Positions 1 through 7,955 of a stretch of DNA of 42,476 nucleotides are shown one piece after another. The notes beneath the pieces were generated by a model. It did not search any database. It was not told the origin of the DNA and worked only from the letters and a program-made list of their open reading frames with translations. Numbering within the stretch: the first letter of the stretch is position 1; each line of letters begins with the position of its first letter. Location: the IMG/VR virus record IMGVR_UViG_3300024433_000015, positions 1 through 42,476 of that record. One strand, 5' to 3'. The stretch comes from a virus. A program made the position numbers and the translations under genes.

Positions 1-600
1 AAACCTCCCTGTGAACCTTTTTGTCCTCGGTTTTTATGGGTGGGGGCTCCTAATATTCGAAAGGGATATGATTTAGTTGTAAAAGCCTTTTATTGGGCTT
101 TTTGTAAACCAAATGTGGAAGCTGAGTTATATATTAAATCTTCATTATATCGGAAGCAAGGAGAGGAAACCTATTTAAGACAATTTCGAACAATAATTGA
201 TACTCGGAATCTTAGTCCTAAAGCTTTGTTAGATTTGTATAAGTCTGCTCATGTTTTTTTGTATCCGAGTCGTGGAGAGGGTGCTGGACTTCCTCCTCTT
301 GAGGCAATGTCTACGGGGTTGTCTGTGGTTGCTCCCCCATTTACAGGGATGCAAGACTATATTATGGAAAGCCATGCCTATCCTTTACGGTATATACTTA
401 GAGAAGCTAATTATGGTGTTTCTACAAAAGTTGCTGAATCTGATTTGGATTTTTTAATTAATATATTAGTTCATATTTATTATAATTTAGGAGAAGCAAT
501 GGAAAAAGGCAAAAAAGCGTCAAATTTTGTAAGAGAACATTTTTCATTGGAAGTTATGGGAAAACGCTTATATGAGATTTTACAAGAGATAGGAGAATAG
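1..600 (+). CDS. Glycosyltransferase family 4-like, C-terminal part (5' truncated by window)
   Basis: The frame is open from the first base, so the gene starts upstream; the GTG at 40 is internal. The visible part reads as the nucleotide-sugar-binding Rossmann half of a GT-B glycosyltransferase (group 1/GT4). FLWVGAPNIRKGYD resembles the strand-turn that opens this domain, and EGAGLPPLEAMSTG is the family's E-x7-E donor-binding motif. Such enzymes transfer a sugar from an activated donor to a glycan, protein or modified base. In phages they may glycosylate DNA, virion proteins or host surface glycans; nothing here decides between these. The next gene starts 1 base after the stop. The family assignment is fairly firm from the motifs; the substrate is unknown. 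Confidence 0.8.
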   Translation, partial: KPPCEPFCPRFLWVGAPNIRKGYDLVVKAFYWAFCKPNVEAELYIKSSLYRKQGEETYLRQFRTIIDTRNLSPKALLDLYKSAHVFLYPSRGEGAGLPPLEAMSTGLSVVAPPFTGMQDYIMESHAYPLRYILREANYGVSTKVAESDLDFLINILVHIYYNLGEAMEKGKKASNFVREHFSLEVMGKRLYEILQEIGE

Positions 601-601
601 A

Positions 602-1045
602 ATGGCACATGGAAAGTTACCTACAACTTCATTTAAAAAGGAAAAAAGTCCTCCTCCAGTTCAGTTTGATTTAGGACAAATGGTTTGGAATTATGTTTTG
701 GCAAAGCGTATTTTAAATCTTTTTATGCAATTAGAGAGAGAAGCAATAGATGGGATAAAGAGAATAGAAATGCGGGATTCTGCGAATTGGTTTAGTGGAG
801 TTTTGAAAGGATATGATGATTGGTTTGAAGAGTTGAAAATAGACCAGGAACGATTTGATGAAGTTCAAGAATTGGTTGATGTAGGGGAGTTGCGGGGACA
901 AGCACAGAAAGTAGTAAAGCGGATATGTGATAATAAGGAGAAAGCACGTCCTAAGATTATTGTTCCAGGGCAGGTTCCTCAAATGGTGGAAATAGCTAAG
1001 GAAAGGTTTGATAAGGTTCTTTTAAAAGGAAGGGTTAAAAAATGA
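602..1045 (+). CDS. Hypothetical protein, 147 aa
   Basis: I do not recognise this protein. It is charged and probably mostly helical, with a proline/lysine-rich N-terminus (KKEKSPPPVQ) and a basic C-terminus (KGRVKK). The start ATG has AGGAG about 8 bases upstream, inside the end of the glycosyltransferase gene. Its TGA stop overlaps the next start as ATGA, so translation is likely coupled. No signal peptide, membrane segment or cysteine motif is visible. Position alone gives no firm function. Confidence 0.7.
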   Translation: MAHGKLPTTSFKKEKSPPPVQFDLGQMVWNYVLAKRILNLFMQLEREAIDGIKRIEMRDSANWFSGVLKGYDDWFEELKIDQERFDEVQELVDVGELRGQAQKVVKRICDNKEKARPKIIVPGQVPQMVEIAKERFDKVLLKGRVKK

Positions 1046-1878
1046 GTATGGAAAAGTTTAAGAAAAGTGGAGAGAAAGAAATGTATAGGAGAAGAGAGGG
1101 CAGGAAGAATGTCGTTATTTGGATTTTATCTACTGTTTTATTATTTTTGGTTGGATGTTCTAGTGTATTTTTTCTTAATAGTTTTGTTACAAACCAAAAG
1201 ATAGAAGAGGTTAAAAAGCAAATTAATCAGTTGGATGTTTTTACTCGACAAACTGCTATGAAGGTTGAGGATTATTTGAGAGACCGAGGAATTGGATTGG
1301 CTTATATGGAGATGCTGAAGAAACATGGTAGTTTGAAGTACTATAGTCATGAAGAATTGCAGGCAGTTATTAGTGTACTTTGTATGGCAGATAGGCAATG
1401 GCGAGATGAATTGAGGGGAGCATCTTATTGGATAGGAAAAATTGAATATGAAAGTCTTGGCAATCCTACTTTTGTGAATAAATATTCAGGAGCTATGGGT
1501 TTGACTTGTTGGATGTCTTACACAGCTCGAAAGATTTTGAGGGAATTTCAACTTCCTTATGACAAGAAATTTATTTTTAATCCTGAAACTCACTTAAAGG
1601 GTTCTTTTTGGTGGGCAAGTCAAGAGTTGTCTTTTTGGCAGACAAAGGGCATTGAAGATTATAGTTCGTTGCGTTGGCATTTATTGGCTTCTTGGGATTG
1701 GGGTTCTATAAATGTAGAAAGGCGGTTTTATCGTTATGGTAATAAGGTTAAGGGAGAGATTCCTAAAGAAACTCGTGACTATATTGTAAATGTTTTAGAT
1801 AAAATTTCTTATTGGGAGGAGCGGATAGATTTTTGGTCTTCTTATGAGGAAAATAGGGTTCAGGAGGTTATTAAATGA
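1042..1878 (+). CDS. Lytic transglycosylase-like (SLT) protein with N-terminal membrane anchor or lipobox
   Basis: Residues about 24-46 form one hydrophobic segment after a basic stretch (RRREGRKN), and residues 36-39 read LVGC, a good lipobox. Residues about 108-235 resemble a Slt/goose-lysozyme fold: IEYESLGNP holds the likely catalytic Glu137, followed by SGAMGL, the usual GAxGLMQ loop with Cys in place of Gln. Such enzymes cleave the MurNAc-GlcNAc bond in peptidoglycan. Two starts are possible: ATG 1042, overlapping the previous stop as ATGA, and ATG 1081, which would leave a normal-length lipoprotein signal. The protein could be a membrane-tethered cell-wall enzyme expressed in the infected cell rather than a tail-borne one, since it sits far from the tail genes. 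Fold is moderately sure; role is inferred. Confidence 0.7.
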   Translation: MSMEKFKKSGEKEMYRRREGRKNVVIWILSTVLLFLVGCSSVFFLNSFVTNQKIEEVKKQINQLDVFTRQTAMKVEDYLRDRGIGLAYMEMLKKHGSLKYYSHEELQAVISVLCMADRQWRDELRGASYWIGKIEYESLGNPTFVNKYSGAMGLTCWMSYTARKILREFQLPYDKKFIFNPETHLKGSFWWASQELSFWQTKGIEDYSSLRWHLLASWDWGSINVERRFYRYGNKVKGEIPKETRDYIVNVLDKISYWEERIDFWSSYEENRVQEVIK

Positions 1879-2303
1879 TGCGAGGGAGTGTGGAGGCTCA
1901 AGAAAGACAAAGAGAGCACCATAAAAAATATTATCAAGAACATAAAAATGATATTGAATTTAGAAAAGCTCGAAAACAGTATTATGAAAAAAATAAAGTT
2001 AGGCTTAGAAAGATTCGGAAGTTGTATGCTAGAAAGATAAGAAAACAAGCTGAGGAAGTTTTAGGAGGTCTTTGTTTTATTTGTGGGGCTAAGAGACCTT
2101 TATGTGGGCATAAAAAAGATGGGAGTTCTCATGCATCTAATATTGCTCCTTTAATATTAAAAAATCCTGATGAATTTGTTTTATTGTGCCCATCTTGTCA
2201 TAGGGGGATTCATTTTTGTATGAAAATTTTAAATATGACATGGGATGCTTTTTTAAAGGAATATAAAAGTAGGGAGGTTTGTCATGATTCGGGGAAGCGT
2301 TAG
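1875..2303 (+). CDS. HNH endonuclease-like zinc protein
   Basis: The first half is very basic and helical, with repeated Tyr/Lys/Arg patterns (KKYYQEHKND, KQYYEKNKVR) typical of the DNA-contacting N-terminus of small phage HNH proteins. The second half has paired cysteines CFICG, then CGHKKDGSSHASN, then CPSCHRGIH, which fits a zinc-stabilised HNH fold with a His-Asn-His order. HNH enzymes nick or cut DNA. They may be homing enzymes or help packaging, but this one is far from the terminase. It overlaps the preceding stop by 4 bases (ATGATG) and the next gene by 20 bases. Activity is unproven because the active-site order is judged by eye. Confidence 0.65.
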   Translation: MMRGSVEAQERQREHHKKYYQEHKNDIEFRKARKQYYEKNKVRLRKIRKLYARKIRKQAEEVLGGLCFICGAKRPLCGHKKDGSSHASNIAPLILKNPDEFVLLCPSCHRGIHFCMKILNMTWDAFLKEYKSREVCHDSGKR

Positions 2304-3048
2304 TTGGTTTGTTTCCAGTGATAAAGATGTAGAGGTTATTAAAGGTCTTACTTCTGGGTATAAAGTAAATGTACAATTGGCTTTTTATGAGAAAAAAGAT
2401 TTGGTTTTTACGGAGAAATGCATTCCCCATAAAAATCGAATTTCTTCAATTCATCTACCTAAGCATTTAACTAGACAGGATTATCTTGAAGGAGGAATTG
2501 TAGATAATTTGAGGCAACAATTTGATGTGGACTTCTTTGTTGTACATCCTTGGGCAGATGATTTGGATAGGATTGTAGATGTTGTTGTTGAACGGGAAAT
2601 GTACTGTTTATGTTTAGAAACATTTAAAGTTAGTAAAAAAGGTGGACGAAATGCTTTGGATTTATTAGCTATGTATGGTAGGCAATTTATAACTCCTTTT
2701 GTGGGAATGTGTGTGGATTTTTCTCATATTGAAACTTCAGTATTAAGTGTTGAGTTTTTGAAGGGTTTATTGCCTTATACTAAAATGATACATCTTTCAA
2801 CTAGGAGAGAAGGTGTTCAACATCTTCCTGTAGATTTAAAGAAAACAGATTTTCATGCTCCTACTTTAATTACTGAACTCCTTAAAAGTAAAAATAATCC
2901 TATTCGGGAGGTTGTTTTAGAGTATGCGAAGGAATATTATAAGACACAAATTCGGGATATTTTCTGGTTAAATGATGCAATCATACGTTTACGAAGAAGA
3001 TTTGGTACTGAGGAAGAAAAAGAGGCAACTTGGAGGAATAAAAAATGA
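2284..3048 (+). CDS. Xylose isomerase-like / endonuclease IV-like TIM-barrel protein
   Basis: The protein shows alternating strands with metal-ligand-like residues at strand ends: IHLPKH (His57), FFVVHP (His88), LCLETF (Glu112), CVDFSH (Asp145, His148), MIHLS (His170) and VLEY (Glu213). This order matches the AP-endonuclease-2/xylose-isomerase-like superfamily, whose members bind two or three metal ions and act either on sugars or on abasic DNA. At 254 residues it is close to family length. The start ATG lies inside the end of the HNH-like gene and the stop overlaps the next start as ATGA. A DNA-repair role would fit the neighbouring repair genes, but a sugar isomerase cannot be excluded. Confidence 0.55.
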   Translation: MIRGSVSWFVSSDKDVEVIKGLTSGYKVNVQLAFYEKKDLVFTEKCIPHKNRISSIHLPKHLTRQDYLEGGIVDNLRQQFDVDFFVVHPWADDLDRIVDVVVEREMYCLCLETFKVSKKGGRNALDLLAMYGRQFITPFVGMCVDFSHIETSVLSVEFLKGLLPYTKMIHLSTRREGVQHLPVDLKKTDFHAPTLITELLKSKNNPIREVVLEYAKEYYKTQIRDIFWLNDAIIRLRRRFGTEEEKEATWRNKK

Positions 3049-3356
3049 AAGTAACACACAAAGTCTCGTTCCCTGGGTTACAGGAATTTGAACAACATAC
3101 GGGGTATTTCGAGATAGATGCTCAGGATGTGTCTGCTGAAATTCTTGGAAAATGTAATTTGTTGGAAAAGATGTTTGCATTAAATGTTCTGGTTTTGTAT
3201 GAAGGACTTCTTTTTCAGCTTTGTGAGGGGTTTATTAATAAGGAGGAGATGGGAGCCCGAAGAAAAAGAATCTTTGGGTTGTTAAGTCCTAAAGTAGAAC
3301 AAATCGTGAAGGAGGTATTGAAGAATGGTGGAACTACAGAAAGAGACACTAAATAA
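3045..3356 (+). CDS. Hypothetical protein, 103 aa
   Basis: Not recognised. The ATG overlaps the previous TGA (ATGA). The N-terminus (MKVTHKVSFPG...FEID) looks like beta strands, and the rest looks helical with a conserved-looking hydrophobic stretch (MFALNVLVLYEGLLFQL). The C-terminal 32 bases overlap the next gene in another frame. Compact arrangement between probable repair genes and the ssDNA-binding gene suggests an early-expressed accessory protein, but nothing more can be said. Confidence 0.65.
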   Translation: MKVTHKVSFPGLQEFEQHTGYFEIDAQDVSAEILGKCNLLEKMFALNVLVLYEGLLFQLCEGFINKEEMGARRKRIFGLLSPKVEQIVKEVLKNGGTTERDTK

Positions 3357-3744
3357 GTTATGGGATGATTTAATAGTCTTTTTAATTAAGACGATTTCAA
3401 CTCCTGAAGAATTGCGGGAAGCCCATTCAAGATTGTTAAAGTTTTTAGCCGTTGCTTGGGCGACTAAAGTTAATTTGGTAGAATTATTAAAGACTTATGA
3501 GAAACTTAGTAGTAGTAAAACTTATTTAGAAGGAGTAAGGGCAGGTGTTATTAAAAATATGCACTATGAAGAAAGACGACTTCTTAGGTTATTATCTTAT
3601 CCTGATAATGTCCGAGAGGCATGTTATAGGTTGGAGGTTGTGAATGAGATGCTTGCTGCTGCTAAACAAATTGAATATAGTTTAAAGTCTGTGTTTGAAA
3701 CGATGAAATTGGATGCGTCTCTGGGTTATGAGGGGCATGATTAA
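3325..3744 (+). CDS. Hypothetical helical protein, 139 aa
   Basis: Not recognised. The start is chosen because AAGGAGG (3309-3315) lies about 9 bases before ATG 3325, even though this overlaps the previous gene by 32 bases. The protein is predicted all-helical, rich in Leu, Glu and Lys (for example KTISTPEELREAHSRLLKFL), with no cysteines apart from one and no membrane segment. It is directly upstream of the single-stranded DNA-binding gene, so a replication accessory role is possible but only inferred. Confidence 0.65.
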   Translation: MVELQKETLNKLWDDLIVFLIKTISTPEELREAHSRLLKFLAVAWATKVNLVELLKTYEKLSSSKTYLEGVRAGVIKNMHYEERRLLRLLSYPDNVREACYRLEVVNEMLAAAKQIEYSLKSVFETMKLDASLGYEGHD

Positions 3745-3770
3745 TATATTTAAAATTTTAGGAGGTAAAA

Positions 3771-4616
3771 ATGCAATTTGATGCTTCAAAGGTAAAGGGA
3801 GAGGGACGATTTGATTTTCCTCGAATTGAGTTAAAAAAAGATGAAGTGGCTCGTATTAACCTTTTTAGTACTAAAATGCTTGAGTGTACTGTGCGGCATT
3901 GGGTAAAGAAGTTTGGTTATGTCCATTGTTTAGCTCTTAAGAAAATGGAAAGTTTAAGTGATATGATGAGATGTGAGGAAGAAGGTGGTTTTCCTGATGA
4001 TTGTTATTTATGCCGATTGGCAGCGGCAGGAAATGAGTCTATTGGGATGCCACAACGTCGTTTTGGTGCTCGTGTTCTTCGTTATAAAACAGATATGCAG
4101 GGACGAATATTAGGTAATGAGTTACAGTATTGGTTAGAAATCTGGATTTTTGATAACCACAAATTTCGGGATTTAAAAAGACACATGGATGAGTGGGGAG
4201 GTTTAGCTACACATGATTTAACTCTTACTTGTGATAATCAACAATATCAAAATATGACTATTGATGTTAAAAAAGATGCTCTGTGGAAGAAAGATAAAGA
4301 AAAAGTTAAAGGTTATTTGGAGAAAGAAGTAGGAAAGCATGATTTAATGAGATGTCTTGGAAGGGTTGTGGATGAGGAGACTCTTCGACGACGTTTTGCT
4401 ATTCAAGAACGCAGGACAGCCCAAGAGGAGACCCCTGTTGGTTTGGAAGAGGAAGATGTTTTGGGAACTTCACAAAAAGGGGAAGATGAGGTTATGGTGT
4501 CTGGGAAGAATATTTTTGATGAAGATGCTGTTAAAAAGGAAGTGCTTGATACAAAGTCTATTAAAGAAGACGAAAGTGATTTTTTGGATAATATTCTGAA
4601 TGATGAGAAAGAATAA
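3771..4616 (+). CDS. Probable single-stranded DNA-binding protein (T4 gp32-like)
   Basis: The protein has three gp32-like traits. A zinc-site pattern His52-x15-Cys68-x9-Cys78-x2-Cys81 is close to the gp32 pattern H-x12-C-x9-C-x2-C. A basic and aromatic core (FGARVLRYKTDMQGR, YWLEIWIF) follows. The C-terminus is long and acidic (EDESDFLDNILNDEKE), as expected for a tail that recruits partner proteins and regulates ssDNA binding. It lies immediately before a RecA/UvsX recombinase, with the stop overlapping that start as TAATG, the same pairing of partners seen in recombination-dependent phage replication. A strong AGGAGG sits 7 bases before the ATG. Family assignment rests on pattern and context, not on full similarity. 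Confidence 0.65.
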   Translation: MQFDASKVKGEGRFDFPRIELKKDEVARINLFSTKMLECTVRHWVKKFGYVHCLALKKMESLSDMMRCEEEGGFPDDCYLCRLAAAGNESIGMPQRRFGARVLRYKTDMQGRILGNELQYWLEIWIFDNHKFRDLKRHMDEWGGLATHDLTLTCDNQQYQNMTIDVKKDALWKKDKEKVKGYLEKEVGKHDLMRCLGRVVDEETLRRRFAIQERRTAQEETPVGLEEEDVLGTSQKGEDEVMVSGKNIFDEDAVKKEVLDTKSIKEDESDFLDNILNDEKE

Positions 4617-5656
4617 TGCCTACATGGAGAGAGGAGGTTGAGAAAGAGTTTGGAGTAGATGTTTACCACTCTGGTTTTTGTGGAGATGTAATTTCATCTG
4701 GTAGTTTTATTGTTGATTTTCTTACTGGAATCGGTGGTTTTCCTCTTGGTCATATTGTAGAGATTTTTGGTGAAGAGGGAAGTGGGAAGACTACGCTTGT
4801 TCTGGAAACTATTAAGGGTGTGTTGGATAAGAAACGTCCAGTTCTTTTTCTAGATTATGAATGTACTGTTAGTGATGGTTATCTTAATCATCTTGGTATT
4901 GACCCTATTGTGCTTAAGGATTATCGTGTAACCCCAGATTCAATGGAAGATGGTTTTATGCTGATGAAAAGATTTTGTGAAAGGCATCGAGGAGGATTGA
5001 TTGTAACTGATAGTATTGCGGCAATGCCTCCAATTTCAGATGTGAAGAAAATGGCGGAAATTATTGGACAAGTTAAAGTTGCGAGTATGGCTCATGTGAT
5101 GGCAGTTGCTTTGAGGCAAATGACTAATGTATTTCATAAATCAAACAATTGTGCGATTTTTGTTAATCAGGAACGGTCAAAGATTGATGTGTTGCGGGGG
5201 CTCCCTGGTAAGAAAACTACACCTGGAGGTTTAGCAGTTAAGTTTTTTGCTGCAATGCGAGTTAAGATTCGGTTAAGAAAACCCTATATAATTATATCTG
5301 AAGATTCTTTGTCGGGTTTGAAGGATGAAAAATCTGTTGATGGAATTGAAGTTTGGGTAGAAGTTATTAAGAATAAATTTAGTCGAAGTTATACAAAAGG
5401 AAGTATAGTTATTCGAATGAATGCAGGAATTGATAATATTATTTCAGCTATTGCTATAGGAGAGCGTATCGGTCTGGTTACTAAAAAAAGCGGAGGAAAT
5501 TATTTTCTTTGTGAAGATTATAGTGGAGACACCTTAGGTCAAAAAAGGGTGAGGGGATTGGAGAGGTTAAATAAGTATTTTCAAGATAATCCAAAGATTT
5601 GGCAGAAGTTTTATGGGGATGTTGCAGGATTTTTGCGAGAACGGATGAAGTCCTAA
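4616..5656 (+). CDS. RecA/UvsX-like recombinase
   Basis: A RecA-fold ATPase that would form filaments on ssDNA and drive strand exchange. Walker A is FGEEGSGKTT at residues 51-60. Walker B-like strands follow at PVLFLDYE and GLIVTDSIAAM. The catalytic-Glu region lies near LDYECTVS, and VNQERSK with KTTPGGLAVKFF matches the RecA segment around loop L2. At 346 residues it is close to bacterial RecA and phage UvsX length. The start overlaps the stop of the ssDNA-binding gene (TAATG). The gene likely works with that protein, the SbcCD-like nuclease and the RuvC-like resolvase in recombination-dependent replication or repair. Very likely real; RecA-like versus UvsX-like is not decided. Confidence 0.92.
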   Translation: MPTWREEVEKEFGVDVYHSGFCGDVISSGSFIVDFLTGIGGFPLGHIVEIFGEEGSGKTTLVLETIKGVLDKKRPVLFLDYECTVSDGYLNHLGIDPIVLKDYRVTPDSMEDGFMLMKRFCERHRGGLIVTDSIAAMPPISDVKKMAEIIGQVKVASMAHVMAVALRQMTNVFHKSNNCAIFVNQERSKIDVLRGLPGKKTTPGGLAVKFFAAMRVKIRLRKPYIIISEDSLSGLKDEKSVDGIEVWVEVIKNKFSRSYTKGSIVIRMNAGIDNIISAIAIGERIGLVTKKSGGNYFLCEDYSGDTLGQKRVRGLERLNKYFQDNPKIWQKFYGDVAGFLRERMKS

Positions 5657-5711
5657 GTTGAATTAGGGTATATATTCTATAGTGTAAATATTTTTAAAAG
5701 GAGGCATATAA

Positions 5712-6758
5712 ATGTCTGATGTGAGTGAGAATATAAAACGTCTTAGGGAAAATTTTCTTACGAAAGAACAAGCACTTGAAAAAGTCGCTTCTTTTGAAAA
5801 TTGTTCTGAGTTGTTATTTAGTGGAAAATCTAATTTTACTTTTCATCCTGTTTTAGATAAACATTATATTTTGAGTGGTAAAGGAGATAAAGAGTTTGTT
5901 TTGAATAATGCGACTTTTGTAAAATTGTGCAGATTAGTTGGGGTTAGTCATACTTATGTGAATAAGGTTCCTCATGAGTTATTATTTCCTCATTTGTCTT
6001 ACTGGTTAGATACAGGAGGGGTTAATGTTAAAGCTTTTATCCGAGAAGTGGCAGATAAGGATGGACGGCAGCCTATTACAGGCTTTGCAAGAGAAGAGGC
6101 TTATTACTATCCGATTTCTCGGATATTAGAAAAGGTTGATAAAGTTAATCCAGATTATGTTCTTGAAGATTTTGATGATATTACTTGGAGACATTCTACA
6201 TTTGGTGTTGTGTTTCCTAGTTTTGAGTTTGAGGTTGAGAAACAGGATGAAGTTCAAAAGGGAGACGTTCTTTATGGTGGAATTAAAGTTCAAAACTCTT
6301 TATTGGGGGAGATTCCATTTAAAATTTCAGCTTTTCTGTTAACTTTGGCTTGTTTGAACGGGGTAGTTAGTGTTGATGAGGTTTATACTTTTAATCGAAA
6401 ACAGGGTTTTGAAGGTGAGGATGCTTGGATTGGTGATGCGATTCAGCAAGCTTTTGGGGCGTTGTCTTCAGAGGTTGATAAAGTTAAACGATTGACTCAG
6501 ATTTCTGTGACACCCGAAGAGATTTCTCCATATGTGACTTTTGCTTTTAATGAAATGGGGATTAATCAAAAATCTCGTGAGGTAGTATTAACTTCTGTAG
6601 TTGAGAAGAATCCACATAATCTTTATCAACTTATGAATGCTGTAACAGCAGCGGCTCATGTTATAGAAAACCGACAGGAAGTGTACTCTCTTCAAAGGCT
6701 TGGTGGATTTGTGGCTTCTCATGCTGAATCATGTTCTAAATGCAAACGCCCATTCTAG
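5712..6758 (+). CDS. DUF932-like phage/plasmid protein
   Basis: The middle of the protein (about residues 188-220) reads GGIKVQNSLLGEIPFK followed by a hydrophobic stretch and CLNGVV, which matches the typical core of DUF932 proteins carried by phages and plasmids. Their molecular role is not established. The C-terminus ends in CSKCKRPF, a single Cys pair that might bind metal. The start has AAAAGGAGG about 7 bases upstream in a 55-base gap after recA, one of the stronger ribosome binding sites of the window, so the product may be abundant. No promoter with good spacing is seen in that gap. Confidence 0.65.
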   Translation: MSDVSENIKRLRENFLTKEQALEKVASFENCSELLFSGKSNFTFHPVLDKHYILSGKGDKEFVLNNATFVKLCRLVGVSHTYVNKVPHELLFPHLSYWLDTGGVNVKAFIREVADKDGRQPITGFAREEAYYYPISRILEKVDKVNPDYVLEDFDDITWRHSTFGVVFPSFEFEVEKQDEVQKGDVLYGGIKVQNSLLGEIPFKISAFLLTLACLNGVVSVDEVYTFNRKQGFEGEDAWIGDAIQQAFGALSSEVDKVKRLTQISVTPEEISPYVTFAFNEMGINQKSREVVLTSVVEKNPHNLYQLMNAVTAAAHVIENRQEVYSLQRLGGFVASHAESCSKCKRPF

Positions 6759-6775
6759 ATGGGTTTCTGTAAATT

Positions 6776-6811
6776 GAGGGAGGACTATCAACTGCGAGTT
6801 AGTTCTCCTTC
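6776..6811 (+). promoter_or_regulatory. RNA hairpin in leader of the split Rad50-like gene
   Basis: Arms GAGGGAGGACTA (6776-6787) and TAGTTCTCCTTC (6800-6811) pair over 12 positions with two G-U pairs, around a 12-base loop. No U-run follows, so it is not a classical terminator. It lies just upstream of the start at 6817/6829 and its left arm contains a GGAGG, so it could hide a ribosome-binding sequence or stabilise the message. Pairing was done by eye. Confidence 0.4.
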
Positions 6812-6816
6812 CCCTT

Positions 6817-7773
6817 ATGGGGTTAAAAATGTTTATTAAAGCAATAGGAGTTCGTAATTATCAATCTCATTTAGAAACCGTTCTTTCTTTAGGAAATCTT
6901 ACTATAATCTATGGGCAATCTGACGTAGGGAAAAGTGCTCTTTATCGTGCCTTTCGTGCTTTGGTTATGTCTGAACAAGGAGATTCTTTTATTTCAACGG
7001 GAACAAATAGAACAGGAGTTTCTGTTTTATTGTCTTCGGGGGATAAAATTTCTTGGACAAAGAATAAGGGGAAGAGTGGGGTGTATCGTTTCAATGAGAA
7101 GGTTTGGCAGCGGAGTCGTAATCTTCCAGAAGAGATAGCAAAGAAGCTTCGAATATTCCCTATTATAGTGGATGGAGAAAAGATTTATCCTAATTTACGG
7201 GGACAGTTTGATTCTTTGTTTATGTTATTTGAATCTTCAATAAAGAGGGCTCGTATTTTGGGGGCATTAATTTCGAATGTGCTTTTGTGGGGAATTCGTC
7301 GAGCTAATATTGAACGGAATAGAAATGAAGCTGATGTTCGGGCTATGCAGGAGTTAGTAAATAATTTACAGAAGGCAGAGGAGTTTCCTTGGGATGATTA
7401 TATTATAAAAGCTAAGGCAGTTCAGCGTAGAGTAAGTCGAGGATTACAGGCAGTTGAGCTTTATACAAAGTTGGTTAATTTGAAAGAGGAGCTTGCTCGG
7501 TTAGATAAAGTGAGTAAATTTAAGGCGACGTTGTTTTCCGAGAAAAAATTCCAGAATCTTCAGAAGGTAATGGGACTCTATCAAAAGTTACAAGAATTAC
7601 GGGATTATCTACAAAGTTCAGGAGAGGTTTTGCATATATATGACCAGAAGCTTACTTTTGAACAAAGTGAAGTAATAAAAATGCAAAGGGAAGTTGAGCA
7701 TTTGAAGAAACAATTATATATAGTTTGTCCTAAATGTGGATATAAAATTAATCGTTTGGAGATAGAAAAATGA
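6817..7773 (+). CDS. Rad50/SbcC-like ATPase, N-terminal half with zinc-hook CxxC
   Basis: The N-terminus is that of an SMC/Rad50-type ATPase: GVRNYQSHLETVL, then Walker A YGQSDVGKSAL (residues 32-42). A coiled coil runs from about 165 to 300, and the protein ends in VCPKCGYKI (Cys304, Cys307), which looks like a zinc-hook apex. The signature motif and Walker B that should follow after the returning coil are absent. They occur instead in the gene at 11067-11708. Start may be ATG 6817 or ATG 6829; the latter gives the tidier N-terminus MFIKAIGVRN. Neighbouring SbcD/Mre11 nuclease supports a role in DNA end processing. The stop overlaps the next start as ATGA. Confidence 0.8.
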   Translation: MGLKMFIKAIGVRNYQSHLETVLSLGNLTIIYGQSDVGKSALYRAFRALVMSEQGDSFISTGTNRTGVSVLLSSGDKISWTKNKGKSGVYRFNEKVWQRSRNLPEEIAKKLRIFPIIVDGEKIYPNLRGQFDSLFMLFESSIKRARILGALISNVLLWGIRRANIERNRNEADVRAMQELVNNLQKAEEFPWDDYIIKAKAVQRRVSRGLQAVELYTKLVNLKEELARLDKVSKFKATLFSEKKFQNLQKVMGLYQKLQELRDYLQSSGEVLHIYDQKLTFEQSEVIKMQREVEHLKKQLYIVCPKCGYKINRLEIEK

Positions 7774-7955
7774 GACGGAAGAAAACTGACCGAGAACGTG
7801 AAATGCTTTTGAATAGAAAACGACATAAACATGAATTACGTAAACGGAGAAAACAGAAAGAAAAAGATTTATATTATGAATCTGGAGGAGAAGTTTTGTT
7901 AAAACCTCATATAGAAGCAATGTTTCGTAAATCAAAAAAGGAGAAATTGAATTGA
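7770..7955 (+). CDS. Small very basic protein, 61 aa
   Basis: Not recognised. About half of the residues are Lys, Arg or His in the first 40 positions (RRKKTDREREMLLNRKRHKH), which suggests nucleic acid binding. It is squeezed between the Rad50-like N-half (ATGA overlap) and the SbcD gene (TTGA overlap), so the three are probably translationally coupled. It could help the nuclease complex, but this is inference from position. Confidence 0.6.
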   Translation: MRRKKTDREREMLLNRKRHKHELRKRRKQKEKDLYYESGGEVLLKPHIEAMFRKSKKEKLN

